From Apiotrichum sp. Y4204 (Eukaryota; Basidiomycota; Tremellomycetes; Trichosporonales; Trichosporonaceae), in assembly GCA_025531455.1 (NCBI GenBank), contig JAMYHL010000096.1:1-64000 (forward strand): DNA of 64,000 nucleotides, given 5' to 3'. Below are positions 53,486 to 64,000 of the stretch, piece after piece (the stretch's first letter is position 1; the number at the start of each line of letters is the position of its first letter). Under the pieces are notes generated by a model. It did no database searches. It was not told the DNA's origin and saw only the letters and a program-made list of their open reading frames with translations. Position numbers and translations under genes: made by a program.

Positions 53486-54977
53486 TCACAGCAACGTGAG
53501 GTAGTTGGACGGCGCAATCTGGGTGTCAGTAGAGAGCTTATCGGGGATATCAAGACCTCAGCTCTACTCACGCCCTGCATTCCACCTGGCGTGCGGACCT
53601 GAAACCACTTGCCAGTGGTGTCGAGGACATCGAGGATTTCTCCCTTTGCAAAGGAGACCTCGTTGGGGTCGTCAGGCGAGGCGGTGTAGGCGTAGTTTGC
53701 CTTTGCGCGCTTGACTGCGGGGCTGCTCGAGACATTGTCTACGCTGTGGGTGGTCGTGGAAAAATCGTCGCGCGATGTGCTGACCGGCATGGTGACAGGC
53801 GCGCGCGGCGGGTCGAGCGGTCCAGCAGGGTAGCCGCTCATGCTGTAGCCGCCGTTTGAGCTCTGCATGTCGTGGCTGTTCATTCCCCGGTCGGCGGCAC
53901 CCTGACGCAGGCCGGCCGCCTCGGTGCCGTACACGCCGCCATCAGTCGCAGGGTGCACCGAGCGGCGGCGGGAGCCACCAGCGCCCCAGCCCGAGATGCC
54001 GCCAGTGCCGCCAGAGTTGAAGGTGTGGTAGAGCAGCGAGCCGTCCTCCGAGGTGAGGTAGAGGAGCCACACGACCTGGGGGGGTTAGCATCAATAACAT
54101 TGATTCAAGTGACACATGGCGGTCTGTGCGGCATGCGGCTGTAAATCCAAACACAGCACAGCAATGTGCCCTGCTGTATCCCGCACGCCAATGACTCGCG
54201 CTCCATGCCGGGGATACATTGCGTTCACGCAAACTTGTATTCCCGCGCAACTGCATTCCCACCAAGGTCATGTTTCTCCACTCACGTCAACCATGGCGCA
54301 GAGGAGCCATCCCACTCCGGTTGCAAGGCCTGCGCCGTAACCGTGATTGTAAATGAAGTGGTTCACCCCGTCGACGGCAAAGACGAGAGCAATAGCAATG
54401 AAGATCGAGAGCTGGAACCGGTTCACCGCGAGCGAGTCTGCTGCACCAGAAAGGCTGTGCTGTTAGTATCCTTGCAGCGGTACCGGCTGCTGCAGGCTTC
54501 TGAACTTACAAGAGGAAGATGGTAACGCCACTGACGCGTCAGTATGTTTGTTCAATGTTTTCGTCAATGGCAGTCACAGCGCAGTGCGGGGGCTGGATCG
54601 GGGCGCAGCACCAACAACACCGGCTCCCATCGCGCTTGACGAGTGGCCACTCACAGCTGAACCCAGATGGCAAACCACAGTGAGCGGTATGGTGCGGTGG
54701 GGACCCGAACCACGCCGCCCTTGGTGGTCGACGGCTTATCTGTTGTGTGAGCTATGCAAACATGGGGAAGAAGTCTGGAAGAAGGAACCGCCAGAGCCAC
54801 CAGACCAGATGGCGACGGTCATGAGTCCAAACACACGGCCGCCTACTCACTCCACGTAGCCTCGACGGCACATTGTCCTGCAAACGCAATGATCCATGCG
54901 GGAATGGCGACAATAAAGGTGGCGAGGAAGACGGGGTGTCTGAACACGCCTCCAATGTCGAGGCCGTTGGCGAACAT
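53486..54977 (-). CDS. SHO1: SHO1 osmosensor / polarity adaptor
   Basis: Sho1 is a plasma-membrane scaffold of the HOG MAPK pathway; its SH3 domain recruits Pbs2. Four N-terminal transmembrane helices are visible: RHPVFLATFIVAIPAWIIAF, SLWFAIWVQLFLILAVYLTL, IFIAIALVFAVDGVN and GVGWLLCAMVDVVWLLYL. A Gly/Ser-rich cytosolic linker follows. The C-terminal SH3 reads AKANYAYTASPDDPNEVSFA, GEILDVLDTTGKWFQVRTP and ends IAPSNYLTLL, with the ALYPY-like, WW-like and SNY signature positions in place. About seven exons. The upstream region is unusually long and pyrimidine-rich on the sense strand. Confidence 0.92.
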
Positions 54978-56917
54978 TGTGCGTGTAGTGGAGCTGTTGG
55001 GTGTTGTTGTTGTGGTAGAGCTATGCGATGGTGGAGAAGAGTGGGTTTGTTTGTTCTGTTGTGGAGAGTGGAAAAAAAGGATGTGGAAAGATGGAAGGAT
55101 CAGGAAAAAAAGGAAACAATGGCAAAAATGGGAATGGTGGTTGGTGGTGCAGAGGATGGAGGATGGCTGGTGTGTGTGGGAGTGGCCAGAGTGGAATTGT
55201 GTGTTGCTACAAATGAAGTGAAATTAGAAACTGGGCGGCGCGCGTCAATCTCGCGCAGCTCTCAGCGTCCAATCGTGGAGAGAGAGGTCCAGAGAGAGAG
55301 ACTGAGCAAAGGGGGGGACGTGGCGTGGAACGGCAATGAGGAGATGAGACGAGTCGAGACCACCCGTAATGGCAAGTTGCTCCTACACTCTCCTGATCTC
55401 GGAGCAAAAGGGAAAGACGGCGTGGATCACAGCAGTCGACGGTCAGCGGCGCAACGGCAACGGCAGCCGCACGTAGGGAACTGTCAAACAGGGTTTTGCA
55501 GGTGCACGACAGGGCCAGGGGAACGGAGCAATTGGGTGATGGGAGTCTCTTTATCGCTACCTGAACACCTGGGACAGACCTCGGAAAGGGGGCTAACAAG
55601 GGGTCGAACGATGATGATGACACGGGGAGTGCTGGGGAGGAGAGGACGGAGAGGACAGGAGAGATGGAGAGTGAGAAATCCAGGAAAAAAAGAGAGGGGG
55701 TTCCAGGGGCGGGAGGACGACGGAACGACGGGGCTGGTTAGAACGGTATGACGGAGGAGGGGGAGCGGGGACCGAGGGCGAGCAGCATGCCGATGGCCGA
55801 TGGAGAACAGAGAGTCTCGGTACCTCGGTGTGGGGATAGTAACCTTGATGAGACAACCCGACATTGCGCGTCCTCCACAACCACCAAAGGAGAGCGAGCA
55901 GTGGAGAGAGAGAGAGCAACAGCCGCGAGACGGGGTGCGTTTCTGTCTCTAGGAACCAGCAGAGCACTGCATTGAATCATGTCGGAATGCCGGCACTCGC
56001 TGCCGTAAAGCGACCAGAACAAGGTCTCTGGAGAGCGAGGAGAGGCAAGAGATGCAAGAGAAGGGGTCTGCTCGCTACATTGCTCCTCGTCGGCTGCGGA
56101 GCACAGCCTGATGGAATACTTGCTCGCATGCCGCTATTTCTTCATATCCTGTTCGATTCCTGCTCGTTGTTTGGTTGTTTGTTCCCTTCTACAAGAGCTG
56201 AGGAAAGCTTGTCATGCTCGAGGCATGCAATAAATAGAGCTCTCTCATCTGGCCCACCTCTTGGCTCTTCTTTGTCATTACCAAGAACGCGTCGGTGCAC
56301 ACGTTTTTGGCGTCGACGCGTCCTTTTTTTCCCCTTCATCCCTAGTGTGGCTTGTCATCTTCTGCTCATCTTCATGTCACTTGCTCCACCCCTCCTCTCT
56401 CCTTCTCTCTTCCGTTTCCTCTGTTTACAATGTACGCAATGTTTTGTTGAGTGGCGTGTCGTGTCATGTCTCTGTGCGCTGTACTCAATGTGCAATGCAT
56501 AACAGTAAAGGGCTTGTTTGCTCATAAAACCCAGCCATCTCGAAAACGAAAAACGGTGTTTGGCACCAAGAAATCCTCCTCATCAAGCGGCTCGAGCGGC
56601 ATGCGGCAAAAGAGGGCTGGCCACGATGGCAGAGGTGGCGTCAACCACCGTCAGCTTCTATTCTGATTAGCATGTTAGCGCGTTAGCGCGTTAGCCTGGA
56701 GTATTCTTCACGTGCAAAACACGTGATTTTGATTCCGTTGCCACCCAATGACCTCCTCAACTTCGCCAAGGCAATGACGACTGTCCGAGTTGTCCTCCAG
56801 ATGAATGTCTCTCAATCTCTCCACTTCTCTCCAACCTTTTACTCATCACCATCTCTCTCTCTCTCAGCACAGACACCATATCATGGACAGTCGCCCACAG
56901 CACACACGACAGCACAC
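54978..56917. other. SHO1 / ATG14 divergent intergenic region
   Basis: 1.9 kb with no supported gene. 55080-55960 is purine-rich on the plus strand, i.e. CT-rich in the SHO1 direction, consistent with a long leader or promoter. A plus-strand frame of 292 codons (54873-55751) overlaps SHO1 exon 1 and looks like a purine-tract shadow. Short GTTAGCGC repeats lie near 56670-56695. Confidence 0.5.
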
Positions 56918-58320
56918 ATGACCTCACGGCCGTGCCCGCTCTGCGAGCACCCAAAATCAAAGCAGTACTGCGCACCATGTCTGCGGGAAGGGTGCGTAGT
57001 GGAGAGTGGAGCAGCTAGCTTTTTTTTCTGATGTCCCTTAGCTGATCCGCAGTGTCGCCAACCACAGCGATGTTATGGACAAGATAAGGGCCGCGTCGAG
57101 TAAGGCCGTGGCACACGCACAACATCTTCTGGACGGGCCCATCACATCTGCCCAGAACACGGCGCCTGTCAAAGGCGCAACCGCCTGGCGTGAGCTCCGT
57201 GCGTCGGTCGCGGCCGCGGAGAGAAGAGTTGCCGATCTGCGCGCACAAGTCACCGCGCGCAAACGAGAGATCAAGGAGGGTGAGTTGCTCATTTTGTACG
57301 CCTCAACTCACATCAGCGCGCGACACAGTTGCACGCTCGTCTGTCCGCGCACGCGAGGAGTCGCTCGAGACCGCCCGACGGGCACGGCTGAATGCCGAGG
57401 ATCTCCGCGCGCAGATATCTCTTGTGAAGCAGCAGCAGAGAGAGGTCGGCAAGCGCATCATTCAAGCGCGTCGTGTGCTTGTGCGAGAGGTTGTGGACGT
57501 GTTTGGCGTACAGGGCGTACAGCGTGGACGCGAGCCAGTGTGGCAGATTGCGGGCATCGACCTCCCGGAACCGCAGAACTTTAGGCGTAGGTTGGAGAGA
57601 GTAGCTAAGCTCATCTCAGGATATCCGTCGGTCACTATCAACGGGGCATTCGTGCATACTATTCACCTCCTCAGCCTCGTCACGCATTACCTCTCGGTGG
57701 CACTTCCCTTCAACCCCACCTACGTCTCCCAAACTGGGGGCCCAGGAACCTTCCACATCGGCCGGCCCCAGATGCGCGCGAACCTTCCCTTCCTAGTGAC
57801 CACCAAGTGGCGCGACAAGCATGTTCTGTGGATGTCGTCGACAGCATCACTCTCCAACAAGCTGCGGAAAGGCGAGGGGGAGCGGTCGACGATTCTCGAC
57901 ACCGTCGAGCGCTCCTACAAGAAGCATCTCGCCACACTTGAGGCATTTGCGCTCCTTGCCCACTCGACAGCATACCTCGCGTACACGCAGGGCGTCCCGG
58001 GAATAGGTCTGCGGGAAAACGTCTCATCACGCGACTCGGACGACGACGACGACGACCCACTTCCGCCTGATACATCTGGCGTGCTCGTGTCCCCGACGAG
58101 TGTGTTGGAACTGATTTCGCTGACCGCCGAGTCGTCGACACTTGGCTGCCGCGCACATGAACCCGGGACGAGCGACACGATAAGCCACATGAGCTTCGGG
58201 CTCGACGTGAAGAACGTTGTGCGCACCGTCCTCCGCGCGGAGAAGGCCGCGTGGGGCGGGCGGACCGGCGACGGCGGCGAGGAGCTCAGCGAGGGCTGGG
58301 ATCTTATGGAGAATGAGTAG
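56918..58320 (+). CDS. ATG14: Autophagy PI3-kinase subunit ATG14 (Barkor family)
   Basis: It directs the Vps34-Vps15-Atg6 kinase to autophagosome formation. The N-terminal zinc-like knuckle CPLCEHPKSKQYCAPCLREG matches the two CxxC pairs of ATG14 proteins. It is followed, after an intron, by a coiled coil of about 150 residues (VAAAERRVADLRAQV, AREESLETARRARLNAEDLR) and a C-terminal ATG14/UVRAG-like domain with FVHTIHLLSLVTHYLSVALPF and RPQMRANLPFLVT. The end reads GWDLMENE. Three exons; the intron-1 acceptor is taken as CGCAG before TGTCGCC to give GVANHSDVMDK. About 430 residues. Confidence 0.8.
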
Positions 58321-58602
58321 GGATGGCGACACACGGACAAGCAGCCAAGAGATCGATAGCATTTACAGACTGACACATGTATCGTTTGCATAGCAAGGGG
58401 AGAGATGCCCGGCTGACTGTGCGCCCCGATATCCTCACCATTTACCGTTGTTTTATCTAGTACGCCGTCTTTGATAATCTCATCAGCAGTCTCATTCTCA
58501 TCCTCTCTTCAAAACATCGTTTTCTCTCTTCCACAACTAATTACAAGCATCTTCCTTCTGCTCTCACATACCACTCACTTTATTATTTCCAACGTTGACA
58601 AC

Positions 58603-60983
58603 ATGTTTAGCTCAATCTGTGGGTGCTCCCGCAAGCGACGCTAACCTCAGACCGCTTTGGCCCGCCCGTGAGGGATGAGTACCGTCGTTGGCAACGTGCC
58701 CCCAAGGCCGAGTGCGAGGATAGGAGTGACATGGAGCTGAAGCCGGCGGGCAGCGAGAAGGACGAGAGGGAGCAGGATCGGGGCGAGGAGGAAGTAGAGA
58801 CGAGGGCTGGGACTCCTCGGGCCTCGGCAGAGGGCATGGATATCGACGACAACTTCGTCAACAATACCGACCATGAAGGCAGCTTGACATCAGTGGACTC
58901 GGTGCATGTCGGCTCGCTGGGACGCGATTCCCCCGACTCCATGCTCAAACACTCGGAGCGCGGCACGACAGCCGACTCGCAACTGGAGGACGAGCGGGGC
59001 TTTATGCCAGCGAGGCAAACGTCACTCGAGTCCCGCCACCCCGCGCAGGACTCAGACGGTAGTGACGCTGTCAATCTGCGCAGAAACCGCGAGTCGTCCG
59101 CTTTCCCCACGCCGTTCACGCCGTGCACTCCGGACATGCGGAACGACGACCGGGGCACACCGACCACGGTAGACAGCGGCTCTGACGTTAATGCTACTGA
59201 CCCCACGGTCTCGCGTGAGTCTGAGGCTCGCAGCGTGTCCTACGCTGGGAACTGGGCCGAGAACCAGGACGCCCTTCGGGAAAAACGACATCCTGCGCGC
59301 CCTGCGCCCGTGATAGAGAATGAGGAGAAAATACTCGACGACATGATCGCCGAAGACCCCCGCGAGCGCGCGGCAAGGATGTCCGACACGGAAGAGAATC
59401 ACGTTGAGGGACACGAGGAGGAGGACGCCACTTCCGCTCTAGACATTGACGATGAGGAACGCCCGCCCGCCACCGCTTCAACTGGGCCCACGCCCCCCCG
59501 TGGCCTCTGGACGCCCCCCCACTCTCCCACAGAAGGGAATAGCCCCTCCACTTCCGCAGATACTGGTATAGTGGCATCTCCGGCCGCAATGAGCTTGGAC
59601 CTCGAGGACCTCGAGGTTTCCGACGAGCCAGCGGATGATCGGGATGACGAGGACGATTGGAACGCAATTATAAAAGACGAGGATCCCGCGGACGACGAGA
59701 GCAGCAACAACAACGGCGAGGGTGCCTTCCGGGGTATCATCAACGACAACAGCAGCGATAATGACTGCGTCAGTGACTCCGACATGAGCCAGAGCGATGC
59801 GGATCCTCGACGCTCACACGAGACGACCAGCGCCGACTCGGACGACGACGGCTCAGAGAACTCGGACGATGACAGCTCAGACGACTCGGACCGCTGGTCC
59901 CTCGCCCGCCGCCTTATGGCCAACCTCGTGCCCGGCTCCAAGGCTAAAAGCAAAGGGAAACGCAAGGAGAAGCGCAAGGAGGAGGACTCGTCCCCGCCGG
60001 CCAAACTCAACTTTTTTAACGACTCTGACAGCGACTCGGACTCGGACGCCGTCTACGACGACGACGGTAATGTCGTCCCTGGGCTTCGGCGGGGTGTCCC
60101 TGGAGACTGCAGCAGCGGCGACAGCAGCAGTGGCGCCAGCCATCACAGCGGCGACAGCGGCGGTGAGAGTGATGACGAGATGCCTTGTAAAAAGCGCTAC
60201 AGGACGGACTCTCCCGGTCGTGAGCCATCGCCCACGGGCTCAGGCTCGTCCACCGTAGGAGACACCTCTTCCGGAGGCTTGCAGGACGGGACACCCGGCG
60301 ATGCGCCCGACAATGCGCTCGAGCTTGATACCGCGCCTGACGAGTCTCCCAACGCCTCCTTGCCGCATGTCACCGTTGGACCCCCGCCCCCAGACGACAA
60401 CAGTCGCCGGCCGCTGTCTCAATCGGAGCGCGCCAAAATTCTTCGTGCGTCACTGCGACATTGCAGACTCTACGCTGCTGGCTGTTCCCCTGTGATTAAC
60501 ATCAGACATTCTTCTGGGCAACGTCGAGGATGGCGGAGACTGCAAGACCGTCGGGCACATTGCCAGACTGTACCCCGAGCTCGACACAATCAAGAAGATC
60601 GCGGCGGCCGTGGGCGTCGTCGACGATGAGGACGAGGTTCTTCTGACCATCGAAAAATTCATGCATCACGCCGCGGGGATTGCCGAGAACGGCGGCGTTC
60701 TAAACGACAAGAAATTGACGCGACTCGCACCGCGCGTGCAAGCGGATCTCCTTCGTGCGCACTCCTCTTTTCTGTTCTGTTCTGACACCCAGGCCTGCTT
60801 CTCGGCACCCACGAGCCCACGCTGCCCGCTGGCGACCACCTCCAGCGGCTGCACGGAATGAAGTGGCACGACATTGCGGCGTGGGTTGGCGCCGCGAGCG
60901 CGGATGCGGTCCGGCTGTGGGTTGCGAGGATCCGGAAGGCGCTGCCAGAGGCCGTGGCGCGGGGCCAGAGTCTGAAGCTCTAG
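58603..60983 (+). CDS. Unknown acidic Ser/Asp-rich protein with two copies of an LLG module
   Basis: Not assigned to a family. The first 600 or so residues are disordered and acidic, with serine/aspartate runs such as DSDDDGSENSDDDSSDDSD and a basic patch KAKSKGKRKEKRKEE, suggesting a nuclear or chromatin-facing protein. Two C-terminal modules follow, each beginning exactly after a phase-1 intron: ILH|ILLGN...HIARLYPEL...VGVV and LLR|LLLGT...HLQRLHGMKWHDIAAWVGAA. The next gene downstream carries a third copy. The ATG at 58603 uses a 32-nt intron with branch site GCTAAC; the ATG at 58623 is the alternative. Confidence 0.75.
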
Positions 60984-61449
60984 GTATAAAGTATCGCTCG
61001 AGAAGAATTGGATCGATGGGCAGAGAGCTTTCCACGGGATATAGGATAAAATTGTAAGAAATCGTTGAAAATCATGAAAAATCAGTGTCATCCTTGAGAA
61101 CTGTAGCGACGAGAGATTGGCAGCAGTCGCGGCCGTGACGGGCCAGATTGACTTCGTGAGAACAAGAGATCTCCATTCTCATCTTCTCGTCACATATTGC
61201 GTACTCGAAGGAACTCACACATCGGGGCGCACGTCGGGGCACAAGACGCTAAACAGGCGTGGGAAGGGGTACAACATGGGATGAGGGATGTGGTTGAGGA
61301 CGGGAACGAGGGTGTGCTCACCTTATTTGACGGATCGGATCCCACATACTGACAAAGTCTCACGCAACTCCTCTTCTTCTCAGTCCTGTCTTTATCTATT
61401 TTTCTTCTCTCCGCTTTTTTCTCCCATCTCTTCTCGTCCTTGCCAACCC
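60984..61449. other. Intergenic between the two LLG-module genes
   Basis: Same-strand spacing of 466 bp. It ends in CT-rich leader (61370-61440). Nothing else is recognised. Confidence 0.55.
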
Positions 61450-63327
61450 ATGGCCGAACGACTCTTCCTCTCCCGCCCATCTACCCTCACCCCAGGAGCT
61501 GACGCCATGGACGTGGACGTCGACGACCCCCGCGCCGCGACGCCGTCCCGTGGCGGGACCGAGTACCATACCCCGCCTCCACGGTCGCCTCCTCCAGCGC
61601 GGTGCGACACGGTCTCGGATGTCGAGGAGGAGGTGCGCAATGGAACGGCGTCAAAGGAGCCGTGCGAGCCCAGCAAGCCGACCACGACCAACCAGAATCA
61701 AAGCCAGAACGAGACGCAGGATCAACCACCCCAGAGTCAGACCCGCCCAGAGGAAACCCATACCCACGCCCAGGACACAACGCACAAAATCGACTCTTTT
61801 GACATTTTCGAGCCTCAACAAGCCCTCCCGCTGATTCATCGTGGGTCTTCCGCCCGAGTAAGCCAGCTGACAATCTCAGACCCCAAGTCGCGGAAGCAGC
61901 GTCAGCGCGGGGGATGGTTCGAGGACTTGTCCGGCCGGCACGATGACGAGAACGAGGACAGGATGGGGCGTGAGAACGCGCGCACTCACCATTTCGACGT
62001 CCCCCGGTATCATGACAACGACGAGCGGTACGACGAGCTCGAGCGTGACCGCCACCACGAACGCATCGAGGAGCGCAATCTCGATGACCGGCGTTACGTC
62101 GAGCGCCGCGACCGCGACCGTGGCCTTTTTCGCAACAAGAAGGGAATGCGCCGTGAGGAGCGCCATGAGGAGCGCCATCCCGAAGAGCGCCGCCTCGATC
62201 CCCGTGACGAGCGCCGCGAGACACACTACCAGCGCGGGCTTGAGACTCAGTACCGCCGTCAAGATCAAGATGGGCCACGTGAGGACCACCTTCGCAACGA
62301 GCGTCGGCGCCACGGCCAACGTCCCGAGTCTCAAGAGCGTGATCGCCATCCTCAGTCCGCACGGGAAGATCGCGAGCGCCGCGAGGCTGTTGCCCCGACA
62401 GTTCGCCTCCCGGACGCGCGTCGTCTCGAACCCGGCATTGACCGCCAACAGCCTGCTCGCCGTGATGACCGACGCGGCCTTCCTGACGAAGGCCGCCGGG
62501 ACGTACGCCTCGAGGACCTGCGCCGCGACGACCTACACCGCGGCGAACAGCGCCGCGACAGCCACCGCCGTCGTGCCGACACGTACCGCGACCGAGACCC
62601 TCAGCGGCGTGAAGCCAGTCGCGACGGCCGCGATACCCGCCGCGATATCCGTGTCGGCGGCGCCGCGGGTGAGACGTCGCGTGCCCGTGCTCACCCCTCG
62701 TCAAGCGCCGGTCCCTCGCGCCCCCCCGCGAACCGCGCACCCTCCCGCGCGCCCAAACGCCCGGCGGACAGCGACTCGGATATCGAGTACATGGGGTGCA
62801 ACAAGAAGACGCGGCCAGGTGTCGATGCGACCAAGGCGATCAAGACGGAGCCGCGCGATGATGTCAAGACTGTGCGCGAGGAGCGGCGGACCGAAACGCA
62901 AGCACCGCAAGCACCACCTGCCCCCAGGAGCGACAGCGGTGAGCTCCGCGAAATCGAGCCAGGCGAGCGCGGCGGCGGCGGCGCTGGAGCCCACGCCTGC
63001 GGCGAGTGCGGGTGTGAGTGCCGCGTGGTCCGGCGCGAGCCCGGGCGCGGGCGTGGGTCGACGGTACTGTCTCTGCAGGAGCGGCGCAACCTGCTGCGTA
63101 AGTTTTAATGACTCGGCCGGTGCTGACTGTGCCCAGGCGTGCTCCTCGGGACGCCGGCGGCGGCGCGACCGACCAATCCGCTGTCCCACATCCGCCGCGT
63201 CCACCCCAACCTCCAGTCTTGGGGCGAGGTTACGCGCTACATTGGTGTCGCGCCTGGGAACGAGGAGCGTGTGAGGCAGACGGCGGGGGACATGATGCGT
63301 GAGGTGCCCTACTGGGTGCGCAAGTAA
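61450..63327 (+). CDS. Unknown mixed-charge Arg/Asp/Glu protein with one LLG module
   Basis: Two exons give about 610 residues, not assigned to a family. An N-terminal acidic/Ser/Pro segment is followed by a dense mixed-charge region (many ERRD, RDER and HEER units, about 61960-62640) of the kind found in nuclear-speckle or RNA-processing proteins. A short IKTEPRDD segment has a SUMO-site form, then comes a Cys cluster CGECGCEC. After a phase-1 intron comes the module RVLLGTPAAARP...HIRRVHPNLQSWGEVTRYIGVAP, ending VPYWVRK. The spacing from LLG to the His is 12 residues, identical to the first copy in the upstream gene. Confidence 0.75.
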
Positions 63328-63614
63328 GCCAGTCGAGTGCGCAAGTAGGTGCATGCCGCCGGGATATGATGGAAGAATGGTAGTGGATACGATTGATAAG
63401 TGTTACCAGAGCATGCATGTGTTTGTATGATCAACGGCCAGGTCAGTCAGTTGGTCACGATCAGTGAGACATCGTGAATAATATCATCTCTGGAACAGTC
63501 CTATGGAGTATAAACTACCTAGGCAGATGCGGTGCATAAAGGGGCGCAGCTCAGAGTCCATCTGTGCGCCAATGTCCGAGGTATGTATGTGCTGTGCATT
63601 GTGGCGTGAGAGGT
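63328..63614. other. Convergent 3' space
   Basis: Nothing beyond transcript ends is seen. Confidence 0.5.
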
Positions 63615-64000
63615 TTAGAGGCGCTGGGGCGCTGCGGGGGCCTGAAATGTCAGTGGAGGAAACGTTTGCTGGCTCTCTGCTCGACTTACAGCTCCGGGAG
63701 GAAGATGAGAAGATGCCGATGTCGGGCTGGACACGCCGTAGCGGCCAGATGACGGGCGGCGGTTGTGTTGCCGTGCAACGCGGCGGACGGGGTCCTGGGC
63801 GTTGGCGGGTGCCACGACGCCGGGGTCCACCAGGGAAACACCGCGCGAGGTGGGCGGGGACTGAGCATAGCGCTGCGGCCGCGATGGGGTGCCATAAGGG
63901 TCGTCATATTCTGCGTTGTAGGCGGCATTGTAGGCCCCGGAGCTCGCGCTCGGGGTCTGGTGGAGCATGGGCTGCTCCTCCTCGTAGAATGCGGTGGTGC
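63615..64000 (-). CDS. Unknown protein, C-terminal end only (runs off the window)
   Basis: Only the last 120 or so codons are present. The sequence is disordered, rich in Ser, Pro, Ala and Tyr (SGAYNAAYNAEYDDPYG, PVRRVARQHNRRPSS), and ends APAAPQRL. The piece between LPPGA and APAAPQRL is best read as a 48-nt stop-free intron (GTAAGT...TTTCAG). No family can be named. Confidence 0.5.
   Translation of the reverse strand, partial: TTAFYEEEQPMLHQTPSASSGAYNAAYNAEYDDPYGTPSRPQRYAQSPPTSRGVSLVDPGVVAPANAQDPVRRVARQHNRRPSSGRYGVSSPTSASSHLPPGAVSRAESQQTFPPLTFQAPAAPQRL

Noticed and set aside
54873..55751. Plus-strand 292-codon frame upstream of SHO1
   Set aside because: It overlaps SHO1 exon 1 and is a purine-tract frame rich in Lys/Arg/Glu/Gly with no domain.
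56145..56170. B-box-like TGTTCGATTCC as a tRNA
   Set aside because: The flanking bases cannot form a T stem and no A box lies upstream.
61487..62740. Minus-strand open frame of 417 codons and a plus-strand frame of 443 codons over the mixed-charge gene
   Set aside because: Both lie on the GC-rich Arg/Asp/Glu repeats of the real gene, have implausible composition, and lack splice or start context; they are shadows.

Overview
The window is 64 kb of nuclear DNA from a basidiomycete yeast, most likely a tremellomycete and perhaps Trichosporonales. That placement is inferred from gene content and structure; no species was identified. The DNA is GC-rich. Almost every gene is split by short GT-AG introns of about 32-60 nt with CTRAY-like branch sites, pyrimidine-rich 5' leaders are common, and the gene set is a normal fungal core. 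No transposon, CRISPR array or virus was seen.

Layout, left to right: a CaMKK/Ssp1-type kinase (-), a BTB-like protein (-), ESCRT-III VPS2 (-), an EPS1-like membrane PDI (+), an intron-containing tRNA-Gln(CTG) (+), the permease chaperone SHR3 (-), LEU4 (-), an unknown Ser/Pro-rich protein (+), HIS3 (-), cohesin loader MAU2/SCC4 (+), uS8m (-), mS45/Bot1 (+), a GT17 enzyme (-), a 2.7-kb gene-poor gap, a GT61-like enzyme (+), a paxillin-like LIM protein (-), a GDSL esterase with ER signals (-), PTPA (+), a charged nuclear-looking protein (-), an intronless alpha/beta hydrolase (+), PRP22 (-), ILV3 (-), COG8 (+), SHO1 (-), ATG14 (+), two adjacent unknown genes sharing a C-terminal module (+,+), and the 3' end of an unknown gene (-).

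How the genes work together: LEU4, ILV3 and HIS3 make amino acids and SHR3 supports amino acid uptake. GT17, GT61, COG8 and the PDI belong to secretory glycoprotein processing. uS8m and mS45 are divergent mitochondrial small-subunit genes on one 329-bp promoter.

The most unusual signals are three. First, the 364-nt intron of mS45 appears to carry two C/D-box snoRNAs with guides matching 25S and 18S rRNA, separated by a zero-length AG|GT junction. Second, a roughly 60-residue module occurs three times at the C-termini of the two neighbouring unknown genes, each copy starting at the same phase-1 intron. Third, the GDSL esterase has a possible signal peptide and a C-terminal RDEL. Exon joins were made by eye from GT/AG sites and reading frame and may be off by a few bases.
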